From NCBI RefSeq assembly GCF_031458075.1, contig NZ_JAVDXT010000003.1, positions 62,001-126,000 on the forward strand: a stretch of 64,000 nt of DNA. The letters are read 5' to 3'. Under the pieces are notes generated by a model, which worked only from the letters and a program-made list of their open reading frames with translations, made no database searches and was not told where the DNA came from. Shown here in pieces: positions 35,299-42,774 of this stretch. Source of the DNA: Rhodoferax_B ferrireducens_A (GTDB taxonomy: Bacteria; Pseudomonadota; Gammaproteobacteria; Burkholderiales; Burkholderiaceae_C). How positions within the stretch are numbered: position 1 is the stretch's first letter; each line of letters opens with the position of its first letter. Both the position numbers and the translations under genes were made by a program.

Positions 35299-36273
35299 TC
35301 ACCAGCGCAGATGCACCTTGTCGTAGGCGTACAGGCCAAACAGGCGCTGCCCCAGCGGCGTGAAGTACAGGTTGTCAGCAAACAGGTACTGGTCGTAGGT
35401 TACGCCGGAGGCGATGGTGGAGGTGGTGCACAAGGACGAGTTGACCTGGTTGCTGCCGGTGCCGATGCCCGCGCCGCTATCCACCGAGGTACAGGCGATC
35501 TTCGGCGTGTAGCTGTCGTGCAAGGTGCTTTCCGTCACGAAGCCATAGCCCGTTGGCGTAGCCGAGACCAGGTTGAAGTAATAGGTGGCATCGATGTACA
35601 GCACGGTCGAGCCCAGGTCGACGATGGACACCAGCATGGCTTCGTTGAACTTGCTGCTGGACTGCTTCAGCAGATCGGTCTTGCCCAGGGTCGTCGCCCA
35701 GGGCGTGATGCCCAGGTTGTACGGGCCGACCACCACCACATGCTTGCCACCGGCGTTGACCAGGCGGCGCACCTGCGCGCCCAAATCCTTGCCGTACTGG
35801 GCGGCATTCGCCTGCATCTGGGATTCGCTGAGGCTGCCGGCGGTCACCGCCGCCATGTCCACCACCAGGTCGCTGATGCCGCCGTTGATCAGCACCACAT
35901 CGTTCGCGCCCAGGCTGTTGCCAGCCAGGAAGGTGTCGACCTGCTCGGTCACGGTCAAGGTGGTGCTGCTGCCGGCGGCATCGGGCTTGGTGCCGATGCG
36001 CGCATTGCCCTGCGCATACACCTGGCCACCGCTGGCGTTCGGCGCCACCGACAGACCGTAGCTGGAGGCAAATTGCGTGACCCAGTTGTTAATGCTGCTG
36101 TCGTTCACCGTGTACTTGGCGCCCGGGGTGACCACGCTGAAGGCATCGCCGAAAGCAATGATGCGGGAAGGCGTGAGCGCCGATTCGGTGGTGCTGGAAC
36201 CACAGGCTGCCAGCAAGGCGGCCGAGGCGCAGGCCAGCCCCAAAAAGGCACGGCGCAAGCTCAATACGGTCAT
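35299..36273 (-). CDS. SGNH/GDSL-like lipoprotein with degenerate active site
   Basis: 324 residues from ATG 36273 (GGAG six bases upstream). Signal peptide with lipobox LLAAC. The overall pattern follows the SGNH lipoproteins, but block I is IAFGDAFSVV (Ala where the catalytic Ser of GDS stands), block III is INGGISDL (Ser for Asn) and block V is FADNLYFTPLGQ (Tyr for the catalytic His). It is therefore probably a non-catalytic binding or structural protein. Convergent with ompW across a shared terminator. Confidence 0.82.
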   Translation of the reverse strand: MTVLSLRRAFLGLACASAALLAACGSSTTESALTPSRIIAFGDAFSVVTPGAKYTVNDSSINNWVTQFASSYGLSVAPNASGGQVYAQGNARIGTKPDAAGSSTTLTVTEQVDTFLAGNSLGANDVVLINGGISDLVVDMAAVTAGSLSESQMQANAAQYGKDLGAQVRRLVNAGGKHVVVVGPYNLGITPWATTLGKTDLLKQSSSKFNEAMLVSIVDLGSTVLYIDATYYFNLVSATPTGYGFVTESTLHDSYTPKIACTSVDSGAGIGTGSNQVNSSLCTTSTIASGVTYDQYLFADNLYFTPLGQRLFGLYAYDKVHLRW

Positions 36274-36338
36274 AGGTAACTCCAAATTTCGATGGCTGAG
36301 TTTAACGAGACCCAGAAGTAACACGGAGTAAAGAACCG

Positions 36339-37340
36339 TCAAGCCACCGAAGCCCGCTGCAAACGGTCGCGCACGCCCTCCCATTCGGGGCTGTCGGGCA
36401 GCAGTTCGACCCAGATCAGGCGCACGCCCTGGGCGTCGAAATCGCGCAGCGCGGCAAACAGCTCCTGGGCTGCCGCCGCCGCGTCGGCCGGCATGCGCCG
36501 GCACACCACCTGGGTCGAACGGCTGCGCATGGCGGTACGCGAATACACGCCGATACGTGCAGGCTTGCCGTCCAGGTCCTGGCCCAGCAGGTCCAACGCG
36601 GTCTGCAGCGCGGCCGTGCCCATCAGGCGCAGCTTGGCGGTGGGCGCGTAATGCGCTTCCAGCGTGCCGGAGGCCCGGGGCGTCGCCGCCACCGTGTCCT
36701 TGTCGCGCAGCGGTTGGCCGCAGGCCTGCTCGATCTGGTCGCGGCTGATGCTGCCGGGGCGCAGCAGCACCGGCACGCCACGGCTGCAGTCGACGATGGT
36801 GGACTCAATCCCCATGGTGCAGGGCCCGCCGTCCAGCACCAGCAGGTCGGCACCGAACTCGGACTGCACATGGGCCGCCGTGGTCGGGCTGACGCGGCCA
36901 AACTGGTTGGCGCTGGGCGCCGCCAGCCCGGCCACGCCCAGGGCCGCACAGGCCTGCAGCACCGCCTGGGCCACAGGGTGCGCGGGGCAGCGCAGGCCGA
37001 TAGAGTCCTGGCCGCCGGCCGCCGCAGCGCCCACGCCGGGGCGGCGCGGCAGGATCAGGGTCAGCGGGCCGGGCCAGAACGCATCCATCAGCGCCTGGGC
37101 GAAGGCCGGCACCTGGGTGGCGAAATGGGCCACGCCGGCGCTGCCGGGCGCCAGATGCACGATCAACGGGTGGTCGCTGGGCCGGCCCTTGGCTTTGAAT
37201 ATCTTGGCCACGGCCGTGTCGCTGGAGGCATCGGCCGCCAGGCCGTACACCGTCTCGGTGGGCAGGCCCAGCAAATCACCCGCCGCCAGCGCGCGGGCAG
37301 CTTGCTGGATGGCGGCAGGGTCTTGGCCGTCTAGCAGCAT
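36339..37340 (-). CDS. tsaC: L-threonylcarbamoyladenylate synthase, Sua5 type
   Basis: 333 residues, the long Sua5 form: N-terminal YrdC domain (LPTETVYGLAADA, KGRPSDHPLIVHL, APSANQFGRVSPTTA; about 1-205) and C-terminal Sua5 domain (about 230-333). Makes threonylcarbamoyl-AMP from Thr, bicarbonate and ATP for tRNA t6A. ATG 37340 lies 2 bases after the purK stop, so it is the third gene of purE-purK-sua5. Confidence 0.94.
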   Translation of the reverse strand: MLLDGQDPAAIQQAARALAAGDLLGLPTETVYGLAADASSDTAVAKIFKAKGRPSDHPLIVHLAPGSAGVAHFATQVPAFAQALMDAFWPGPLTLILPRRPGVGAAAAGGQDSIGLRCPAHPVAQAVLQACAALGVAGLAAPSANQFGRVSPTTAAHVQSEFGADLLVLDGGPCTMGIESTIVDCSRGVPVLLRPGSISRDQIEQACGQPLRDKDTVAATPRASGTLEAHYAPTAKLRLMGTAALQTALDLLGQDLDGKPARIGVYSRTAMRSRSTQVVCRRMPADAAAAAQELFAALRDFDAQGVRLIWVELLPDSPEWEGVRDRLQRASVA

Positions 37341-37342
37341 GT

Positions 37343-38503
37343 TCAAAACGCGTCGATACCTAGCAGCGCTGCGGCTTGCAAGGCGGTGGCGCGCACAGCT
37401 TCGACCGTCGGGCCGGTCAGCGTCAGATGGCCCATCTTGCGGCCTTTGCTGGCCGTGGCCTTGCCGTACAGGTGCAGATGCGCACCGGGCAGGGCCAGCA
37501 CCTCGGCCCAGGGCGGTGTGGTGGATTGCTCGGAGCGCACAAACCACAGGTCGCCCAGCAGGTTCAGCATCAGCGCCGGGCTGTGCTGGCGCGGCTGCAC
37601 CAGGGGCAGGCCGGCCAGTGTGCGCACCTGCAGCTCGAACTGCGATACATCGCAGCAGTCCAGGCTGGCATGGCCGCTGTTGTGCGGGCGCGGGGCGATC
37701 TCGTTGACCACCAGGCTGCCGTCTTGCAGCACAAAGAATTCCACGCACAGCACGCCCACGTACTGCAGGCCAGATGCTATGGATTTCGCAGCTGCCAGCG
37801 CAGAATTTACCTGCGCCGCAGGCATGTTTTCTGCATAAACCTCGGTCACCGCCAGAATCCCGTCGCGGTGCAGATTGCGCTGGATCGGCAGGTGCACCAT
37901 CTGGCCGTCGGCGCCGCGCGCCACGATCACCGAGCATTCGGCGGCCAGCGGCAGCATTTTTTCCAGCACGCAGGGCACGTTCTTCATTGCCGCCCAGGCG
38001 CTGGCCAGCTCGGCCCGGGTGGCGACGCGGGCCTGGCCCTTACCGTCGTAGCCCAGGCGGGTCGTCTTCAGGATGCCGGGCAGCAAGGCCTCGTCCACCG
38101 CTGCCAGCTGCTCGGGCGTGTCGATCACCGCGTACGGCGCGCAGGGCACGCCGCAGCGCACGAAATGGGCTTTCTCCTGCGCCCGGTCCTGGGCGATGGC
38201 CACGGCCGAGGCCGCGGGCGACACGGGTTTGCTGTCGGCCAGCAATGCCAGCGCCGGCGCCGGCACGTTTTCGAATTCGGTGGTGATGGCATCGCACAAG
38301 CCGGCCAGCTGGGCCAGGCCTTGCGGGTCCAGGTAGTCGGTGGCGATGTGGTGGTGGCTGACGCGGCCGGCAGGGGATGCCGCGTCCGGGTCCAGCACGG
38401 CGGTGAAATAGCCCATGGTCTGGGCCGCGTGGATGAACATGCGGCCCAGCTGGCCGCCGCCCATCACGCCCAGTGTCGCACCGGGGAGCAGGGCCGGCTT
38501 CAT
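37343..38503 (-). CDS. purK: N5-carboxyaminoimidazole ribonucleotide synthase
   Basis: 386 residues, ATP-grasp enzyme carboxylating AIR at N5 in purine synthesis. GVMGGGQLGRMFIHAAQ opens it; KTTRLGYDGKGQ and NEIAPRPHNSGH are the ATP-grasp signatures. Start overlaps the purE stop (ATGA). The segment VNSALAAAKSIASGLQ, before the conserved YVGVLCVEFF, is encoded by a repeat-like stretch. Confidence 0.96.
   Translation of the reverse strand: MKPALLPGATLGVMGGGQLGRMFIHAAQTMGYFTAVLDPDAASPAGRVSHHHIATDYLDPQGLAQLAGLCDAITTEFENVPAPALALLADSKPVSPAASAVAIAQDRAQEKAHFVRCGVPCAPYAVIDTPEQLAAVDEALLPGILKTTRLGYDGKGQARVATRAELASAWAAMKNVPCVLEKMLPLAAECSVIVARGADGQMVHLPIQRNLHRDGILAVTEVYAENMPAAQVNSALAAAKSIASGLQYVGVLCVEFFVLQDGSLVVNEIAPRPHNSGHASLDCCDVSQFELQVRTLAGLPLVQPRQHSPALMLNLLGDLWFVRSEQSTTPPWAEVLALPGAHLHLYGKATASKGRKMGHLTLTGPTVEAVRATALQAAALLGIDAF
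37776..37830 (+). repeat. Dispersed short repeat-like stretch inside purK
   Basis: Plus strand GCTATGGATTTCGCAGCTGC, CAGCGCAGAATTTACCTGCG, CCGCAGGCATGTTTT, aligned with the reverse complement of the 18592 copy at most conserved positions. The reading frame stays open, and compared with remembered PurK sequences the length seems little changed. Confidence 0.6.
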
Positions 38504-39003
38504 AGCACGGGAGCCGGGGGTGGCAGGGTCATATTGCGGGCCACCTCGGTCTGGGCGGCGCGGAAGGCTTCCAGCTGGGCGCGCAAGGCCGGGTTTTCGT
38601 TGGCCAGCAGGGCCACGGCGAACAGGGCGGCGTTGGCAGCCCCGGCGGTGCCGATGGCGAACGTGGCCACCGGAATGCCCTTGGGCATTTGCACGATGCT
38701 GTGCAGCGAATCCACGCCCTGCAGGTGGCGGCTGGCCACTGGTACGCCGAGCACCGGCACCGTGGTCTTGGCGGCCAGCATGCCCGGCAGATGGGCGGCG
38801 CCACCGGCACCGGCGATGATGGCTTTCAGGCCGCGGCCGGCGGCCGATTCGGCATAGGCGAACATATCGTCGGGCATTCGGTGGGCAGATACCACGCGGG
38901 CTTCGTGCGCGACGCCAAACTGTTGGAGAATCTGCACCGCATGCTGCATGGTGTCCCAGTCGGAACTGGAACCCATCACCACACCAATTTGAATAGAGTT
39001 CAT
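38500..39003 (-). CDS. purE: 5-(carboxyamino)imidazole ribonucleotide mutase
   Basis: 167 residues. Class I PurE: GVVMGSSSDWDTM, VSAHRMPDDMFAYA with the catalytic His, and GAGGAAHLPGMLAAKT. Converts N5-CAIR to CAIR. First gene of purE-purK-sua5, divergent from the thioredoxin-like gene at 39061 with 57 bases between. Confidence 0.97.
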   Translation of the reverse strand: MNSIQIGVVMGSSSDWDTMQHAVQILQQFGVAHEARVVSAHRMPDDMFAYAESAAGRGLKAIIAGAGGAAHLPGMLAAKTTVPVLGVPVASRHLQGVDSLHSIVQMPKGIPVATFAIGTAGAANAALFAVALLANENPALRAQLEAFRAAQTEVARNMTLPPPAPVL

Positions 39004-39060
39004 AAGGCTTTGTTCTGATTAACCTCGAATTTTACTTTTTGCCCCCAGAGGCCCTCAGAA

Positions 39061-40020
39061 ATGATCAACGTCACCGTCGAAAACTTTGAAACCGAGGTGA
39101 TTGCCGCCTCCATGACCACGCCCGTGCTGGTCGATTTCTGGGCGCCGTGGTGCGGCCCCTGCAAGGTCATTGGCCCGCTGCTGGAAAAGGTCGAACAAGA
39201 GTACGCAGGCCGCTTCCGCCTGGTGAAGATCGACTCGGACGAAGAACAGCAGCTGGCCGCCGCCTTCGGCATCCGCAGCATCCCCACCTGCATCCTGGTC
39301 ATGAACGGCCAGCCGGTGGACGGCTTCCAGGGCGCCCTGCCCGAGGGCAAGATCAAGGAATTCCTCGACAAGCACGTGCCCGCCGGCGAACCGCTGGACA
39401 CCGAGCCGTCGGAAGCCGAGCAAGCCCTGGCCCTGGCCGAGGCCGGCGACACCGATGCCGCCCTGCACAAGCTGCACGAAGCCCTGGCGCTTGACCCGAG
39501 CAACGACGACGCCCGCTACGACTACGTGCGCCTGCTGGTCCAGGCCGGCCACCTCGAAGAAGCCGAAGCCGCGCTGCAGCCCACGCGCAAGTACATCCCT
39601 GCGCAGCTGCGCTTCGAAGCCTTGTCGCAATGGATATCCGCTCTCAATTTCGCAGCTACTGTCGCAGAAGGCGCGGGCGCCATGGCCGAATTTGATGCCA
39701 AGATTTCCGCCAGCAAGCGTGACTTCGACGCCCGCTTCGGCAAGGCCCGCGTGCTGATGGCCATGGGCGAATGGACCGCGTCCATGGACGAGCTGCTGGA
39801 AATCATCATGCGCGACAAGAAATGGAGCGACGAAGCCCCGCGCAAGACCTTCGTCGCCATCCTGGAGTTGCTGACCCCGCCCAAGCCCAAGGCCAGCGCC
39901 GAAGCCGGCAACAAGTCGGCGGGCGGCATCGAGCTGTCGGGCAATTCCGTCACCGCCCAGGACCCGCAGGCCCAGCTGATCGCCACCTACCGGCGCCGGC
40001 TGAGCATGGTGCTGAATTAG
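39061..40020 (+). CDS. Thioredoxin-TPR protein, CnoX/YbbN-like
   Basis: 319 residues. Thioredoxin domain (1-110) with active site WAPWCGPCK and cis-Pro in SIPTCILV, then TPR-like helices (about 118-260) and a low-complexity tail. CnoX in E. coli protects folding clients under oxidative stress and passes them to GroEL; its active site there is not CxxC, whereas here both cysteines are present, so redox activity is likely. Residues near 195-210 (SALNFAATVAEGAGAM) are encoded by a repeat-like stretch. Confidence 0.9.
   Translation: MINVTVENFETEVIAASMTTPVLVDFWAPWCGPCKVIGPLLEKVEQEYAGRFRLVKIDSDEEQQLAAAFGIRSIPTCILVMNGQPVDGFQGALPEGKIKEFLDKHVPAGEPLDTEPSEAEQALALAEAGDTDAALHKLHEALALDPSNDDARYDYVRLLVQAGHLEEAEAALQPTRKYIPAQLRFEALSQWISALNFAATVAEGAGAMAEFDAKISASKRDFDARFGKARVLMAMGEWTASMDELLEIIMRDKKWSDEAPRKTFVAILELLTPPKPKASAEAGNKSAGGIELSGNSVTAQDPQAQLIATYRRRLSMVLN
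39640..39686 (+). repeat. Dispersed short repeat-like stretch inside the CnoX-like gene
   Basis: GCTCTCAATTTCGCAGCTAC, TGTCGCAGAAGGCG, CGGGCGCCATGGCC: aligns with the reverse complement of the reference copy with a short gap in the middle. Weaker than the other intragenic copies. Confidence 0.45.
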
Positions 40021-40031
40021 GCCCGCCTCCC

Positions 40032-40550
40032 GTGCCCGCCCTCCAGCTTCCCCTGTTGGCCGCGCTGCTGGCCCTGGCCGCCGGCCCGGCGCTGGCGGTG
40101 GTGAAGTGCGTAGGCGCCGACGGCAAGATCAGCTACCAGCAGGCCGTGTGTCCCAACACCGCGCAGCCGCAGCCCATGCACAACTTTCCGCGCCCGCGCA
40201 TCGTCACCATCGACCCGGCCACGCTGTCGATGGAAAAAGACCCTTCGCCCACGCTCACCCCCTCGCCGGCGGACCTGCCTGCGCCCGTCCCCATGGGCGC
40301 AGGCCGCAGCGGCCTGGAGCCCGAGGGCGATATGTGCCTGGAGTACCTGAAGCCGCTGCTGAAAGACCCCGGCAGCCCCTACTACCGCAACCTGCAAAAA
40401 GAGGGCACGGTGCTGTCGATGGAGCTGTACGCCAAGAACGCGCTGGGCGGCTACACCAGCAAACCCGCGGCCTGCGAGATCAAGAACGGCCGGCTGGATG
40501 ACGGCTGGACCAAGATCCACCTGAAACGCCTGGGTTGGGCGGTGCAGTAA
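40032..40550 (+). CDS. Exported DUF4124-type small protein
   Basis: 172 residues from GTG 40032, 11 bases after the preceding stop. Signal peptide (about 1-22), then KCVGADGKISYQQAVCPN, the short DUF4124 motif with two cysteines, a Pro-rich middle and a C-terminal helical region (MCLEYLKPLLKDPGSPYYRN). Periplasmic; function unknown. Confidence 0.75.
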   Translation: MPALQLPLLAALLALAAGPALAVVKCVGADGKISYQQAVCPNTAQPQPMHNFPRPRIVTIDPATLSMEKDPSPTLTPSPADLPAPVPMGAGRSGLEPEGDMCLEYLKPLLKDPGSPYYRNLQKEGTVLSMELYAKNALGGYTSKPAACEIKNGRLDDGWTKIHLKRLGWAVQ

Positions 40551-40560
40551 TTTTTAGATA

Positions 40561-40614
40561 AAAAAGGCCTGTAGCGCAGGATATACCTTCGCCAGCAGCT
40601 CTTAATTCAATAGC
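40561..40614 (+). repeat. Dispersed short repeat, intergenic copy
   Basis: AAAAAGGCCTGTAGCGCAGG, ATATACCTTCGCCAGCAGCT, CTTAATTCAATAGC; same orientation and spacing as the 18592 copy. Between the convergent DUF4124-type and RHH genes. Confidence 0.7.
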
Positions 40615-40629
40615 AGAGCGATTGTCAAC

Positions 40630-40995
40630 TCAGGCCGCCCGCGCCAGCAGGCTGCGGTGCCCTTCGGTGGCCAGCACCTGCTGGGCATTCAGGCTGCGGA
40701 TGGAGATGCTGGCGTCTTGCGGGATGCCGCCGGACAGCTGCAAGGCCAGGTAGCGGCCGCAGCTGACGCGCAGGAAAGAGGCAAAGTTGTCGACCTCGCC
40801 GCGCTCGGCCACCAGCTCGTCGTACAGCTTGGCGCAGAGCTGGGGCACGCCCATGCCGTCGCGCTGGGCGATCTCGTCCAGCACCTGCCAGAACAGGTTT
40901 TCCAGCTTGATGCTGGTGGCCACACCGTGCAGCCGCACCGAGCGGGCGCGGCTGTCGTAGAGGGCGGGGTCGGCGCTGATGAAGACTTGGCACAT
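40630..40995 (-). CDS. Ribbon-helix-helix (RHH_4-type) protein
   Basis: 121 residues. Central segment VRLHGVATSIKLENLFW followed by LDEIAQRDGMGVPQLC matches the RHH_4 family, with basic strand, helix and DNA-contact pattern, ending NFASFLRVSCGRYL. A small putative DNA-binding protein; target unknown. The start MCQVFISADP is followed by a nonstandard N-terminal extension of about 18 residues. Confidence 0.75.
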   Translation of the reverse strand: MCQVFISADPALYDSRARSVRLHGVATSIKLENLFWQVLDEIAQRDGMGVPQLCAKLYDELVAERGEVDNFASFLRVSCGRYLALQLSGGIPQDASISIRSLNAQQVLATEGHRSLLARAA

Positions 40996-41057
40996 GGTGG
41001 ATTCCCTGGATGCAGCCCCACATCATCGGAGGCTGCATACCCAGCGTCAATGCCTGG

Positions 41058-41639
41058 TCACAAACTGATACGCGTGCCCAGCAGGGCCAGGAACTGCGCA
41101 ATCCAGGCCGGGTGCGCGGGCCAGGCCGGGGCCGACACCAGATTGCCATCGGTCACCGCTGCGTCGATGGCGATCTCGGCATAGGTGCCGCCGGCGATCT
41201 CCACTTCGGCGCGGCAGGCCGGGTAGGCCGAGCAGGTACGGCCTTTCAGCACGCCGGCGCCGGCCAGCAGCTGCGCGCCATGGCAGACGGCCGCCACCGG
41301 CTTGTTGGCCTCGAAGAAATGCTTGACCGCCGACACCACGGCCGGGTAGGTGCGCAGGTACTCGGGGCCGCGGCCGCCGGGGATCACCAGCGCATCGTAG
41401 CTGGCGACATCCAGGCCGGCGAAGGTGGCGTTCAGGATGAAGTTGTGGCCGGGCTTTTCGCTATAGGTCTGCGCGCCCTCGAAATCGTGGATCGCGGTCT
41501 TGATGTGGTCGCCGGATTTTTTGTCCGGACACACGGCATGGACGGTGTGGCCCACGGCCAGCAGCGCCTGGAACGGCACCATGGTCTCGTAGTCTTCGCA
41601 GTAGTCACCGCACAGCATGAGTATCTTTTTCGCCGCCAT
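41058..41639 (-). CDS. DJ-1/PfpI family protein
   Basis: 193 residues. Glutamine-amidotransferase-like fold with the nucleophile elbow VAAVCHGAQLLAG (Cys-His) and acidic partner near the N-terminus (CGDYCEDYETM). The family includes deglycases, glyoxalases and proteases; activity here is not decidable. Single gene, no operon partner. Confidence 0.9.
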   Translation of the reverse strand: MAAKKILMLCGDYCEDYETMVPFQALLAVGHTVHAVCPDKKSGDHIKTAIHDFEGAQTYSEKPGHNFILNATFAGLDVASYDALVIPGGRGPEYLRTYPAVVSAVKHFFEANKPVAAVCHGAQLLAGAGVLKGRTCSAYPACRAEVEIAGGTYAEIAIDAAVTDGNLVSAPAWPAHPAWIAQFLALLGTRISL

Positions 41640-41884
41640 ATTCGTCTCCTCAAGGGTGGTTGGGCGTCCATTGTTGGGCGATGCATGTATCGGCGGGTGT
41701 TAGCCGGCTACTACATGGGGACGGGGTGTAACAGGCATTTAAAGCGCCACCGATCACGAAGAGCGCCGCCCTACCGCCGCAAGCACGCGGTGATTCATCT
41801 GATCGGCGTACGACAAGCAGGTATTCGACGGCTAACATGGCGGCCGCCCGCTCTGCGGGGTTTGGTGGAATTTTTACCTGGCTT

Positions 41885-41903
41885 GACCGCAGGTTTTGCG
41901 GTC
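41885..41903. promoter_or_regulatory. Perfect inverted repeat before a small membrane protein gene
   Basis: GACCGCA and TGCGGTC around five bases (GGTTT), 20 bases before ATG 41924. It could be an operator or a leader hairpin; if translation began at 41837 it would be coding instead. Confidence 0.4.
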
Positions 41904-41923
41904 TACAGGGCCTTAGGGCACAT

Positions 41924-42262
41924 ATGCAACATACTCGCCGCTTCTTCAAATGGGCATTTTGGCTCGTAACCAGCGGCCTGATGGCCTTCTGCTTGCTGTT
42001 CGGCATTCCGTTCTCGTCCGGTATGGCTGCGCGCAAAGTCGTTGCATGGGCCGGCTGCACGCCAGCAAGCTTTGGCATGCAAGCCGTCTGTCCCGCCGGC
42101 AGTCTCGCGGAGCCATTCGTGCCCCTCAGCCATTGGTTCACGAGCGGCTTTGCCCCTTTGGTGCTCGCGGTGAACTTTGGTGGCATGCTCGCCGCATGGG
42201 CGTCTTTGTGCGTCGCGCTCGGCTTGATCTGGTTGGTGCTGGGTCTCCAACAGGCGCCCTGA
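41924..42262 (+). CDS. Small membrane protein, unknown
   Basis: 112 residues from ATG 41924 (AGGG six bases upstream); an ATG at 41837 would add 29 residues. Two hydrophobic regions (FKWAFWLVTSGLMAFCLLF; LVLAVNFGGMLAAWASLCVA) flank a loop with two cysteines. I do not recognise the family. It precedes the L7/L12-like membrane protein by 54 bases on the same strand and may share its transcript. Confidence 0.55.
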   Translation: MQHTRRFFKWAFWLVTSGLMAFCLLFGIPFSSGMAARKVVAWAGCTPASFGMQAVCPAGSLAEPFVPLSHWFTSGFAPLVLAVNFGGMLAAWASLCVALGLIWLVLGLQQAP

Positions 42263-42316
42263 TGCTGGCGTTAACACTCGCCATCCTGCCTGCATTCTGA
42301 AAATCGAAGTACCACG

Positions 42317-42751
42317 ATGCCTGCCACCTCGAATCCACTTCCTCCCCATGTGCTGGCTGCGCTGCAGGCCGGCAACAAGCTCGAAGCTGTAAAGCTACTG
42401 TGTGAGGCAACCGGGCTCGGACTCCAGGAATCCAAGGCTGCTGTCGAGGAATACGGCCATGGAATCCGTTCGCACACAGCCATGGCTTTTGCGGCGAGCC
42501 CACTGCCCAGTCCAGTGATCGAAGCCCTTCGGCGAGGAAGCAAAGTAGAGGCGGTCAAGCTCCTGCGCGAGAAGACGGGCCTGGGACTGAACGAGGCCAA
42601 AGACTGGGTCGAGGCCGCCTCGCCAGAGGTGGAATCGGAGGTGGACAGAGACGCACCGGGCAAAGTCTCCACATCGCGCAATCTCATCTGGTATGTCGTC
42701 GCGGCCCACGCGGTCTTCGGACTTATTGCCTATTGCGCCCTGCGTAGCTGA
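42317..42751 (+). CDS. Membrane protein with two L7/L12 C-terminal-like repeats
   Basis: 144 residues. Two copies of the ribosomal L7/L12 C-terminal-domain core: GNKLEAVKLLCEATGLGLQE (about 19-45) and GSKVEAVKLLREKTGLGLNE (about 74-100), followed by a linker and one C-terminal membrane span (IWYVVAAHAVFGLIAYCAL). It is not L7/L12 itself: no N-terminal dimerisation domain and a membrane anchor. Likely a helix-turn-helix-type protein interaction module facing the cytosol; role unknown. Confidence 0.75.
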   Translation: MPATSNPLPPHVLAALQAGNKLEAVKLLCEATGLGLQESKAAVEEYGHGIRSHTAMAFAASPLPSPVIEALRRGSKVEAVKLLREKTGLGLNEAKDWVEAASPEVESEVDRDAPGKVSTSRNLIWYVVAAHAVFGLIAYCALRS

Positions 42752-42774
42752 CCCCGTCTTCAAGATGACTTAGG

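Noticed and set aside
36339..37937. Fusion of Sua5 with an upstream purK-region frame
   Set aside because: The upstream part is antisense-like shadow of purK in another frame; ATG 37340 with a 2-base gap to purK is the natural start.
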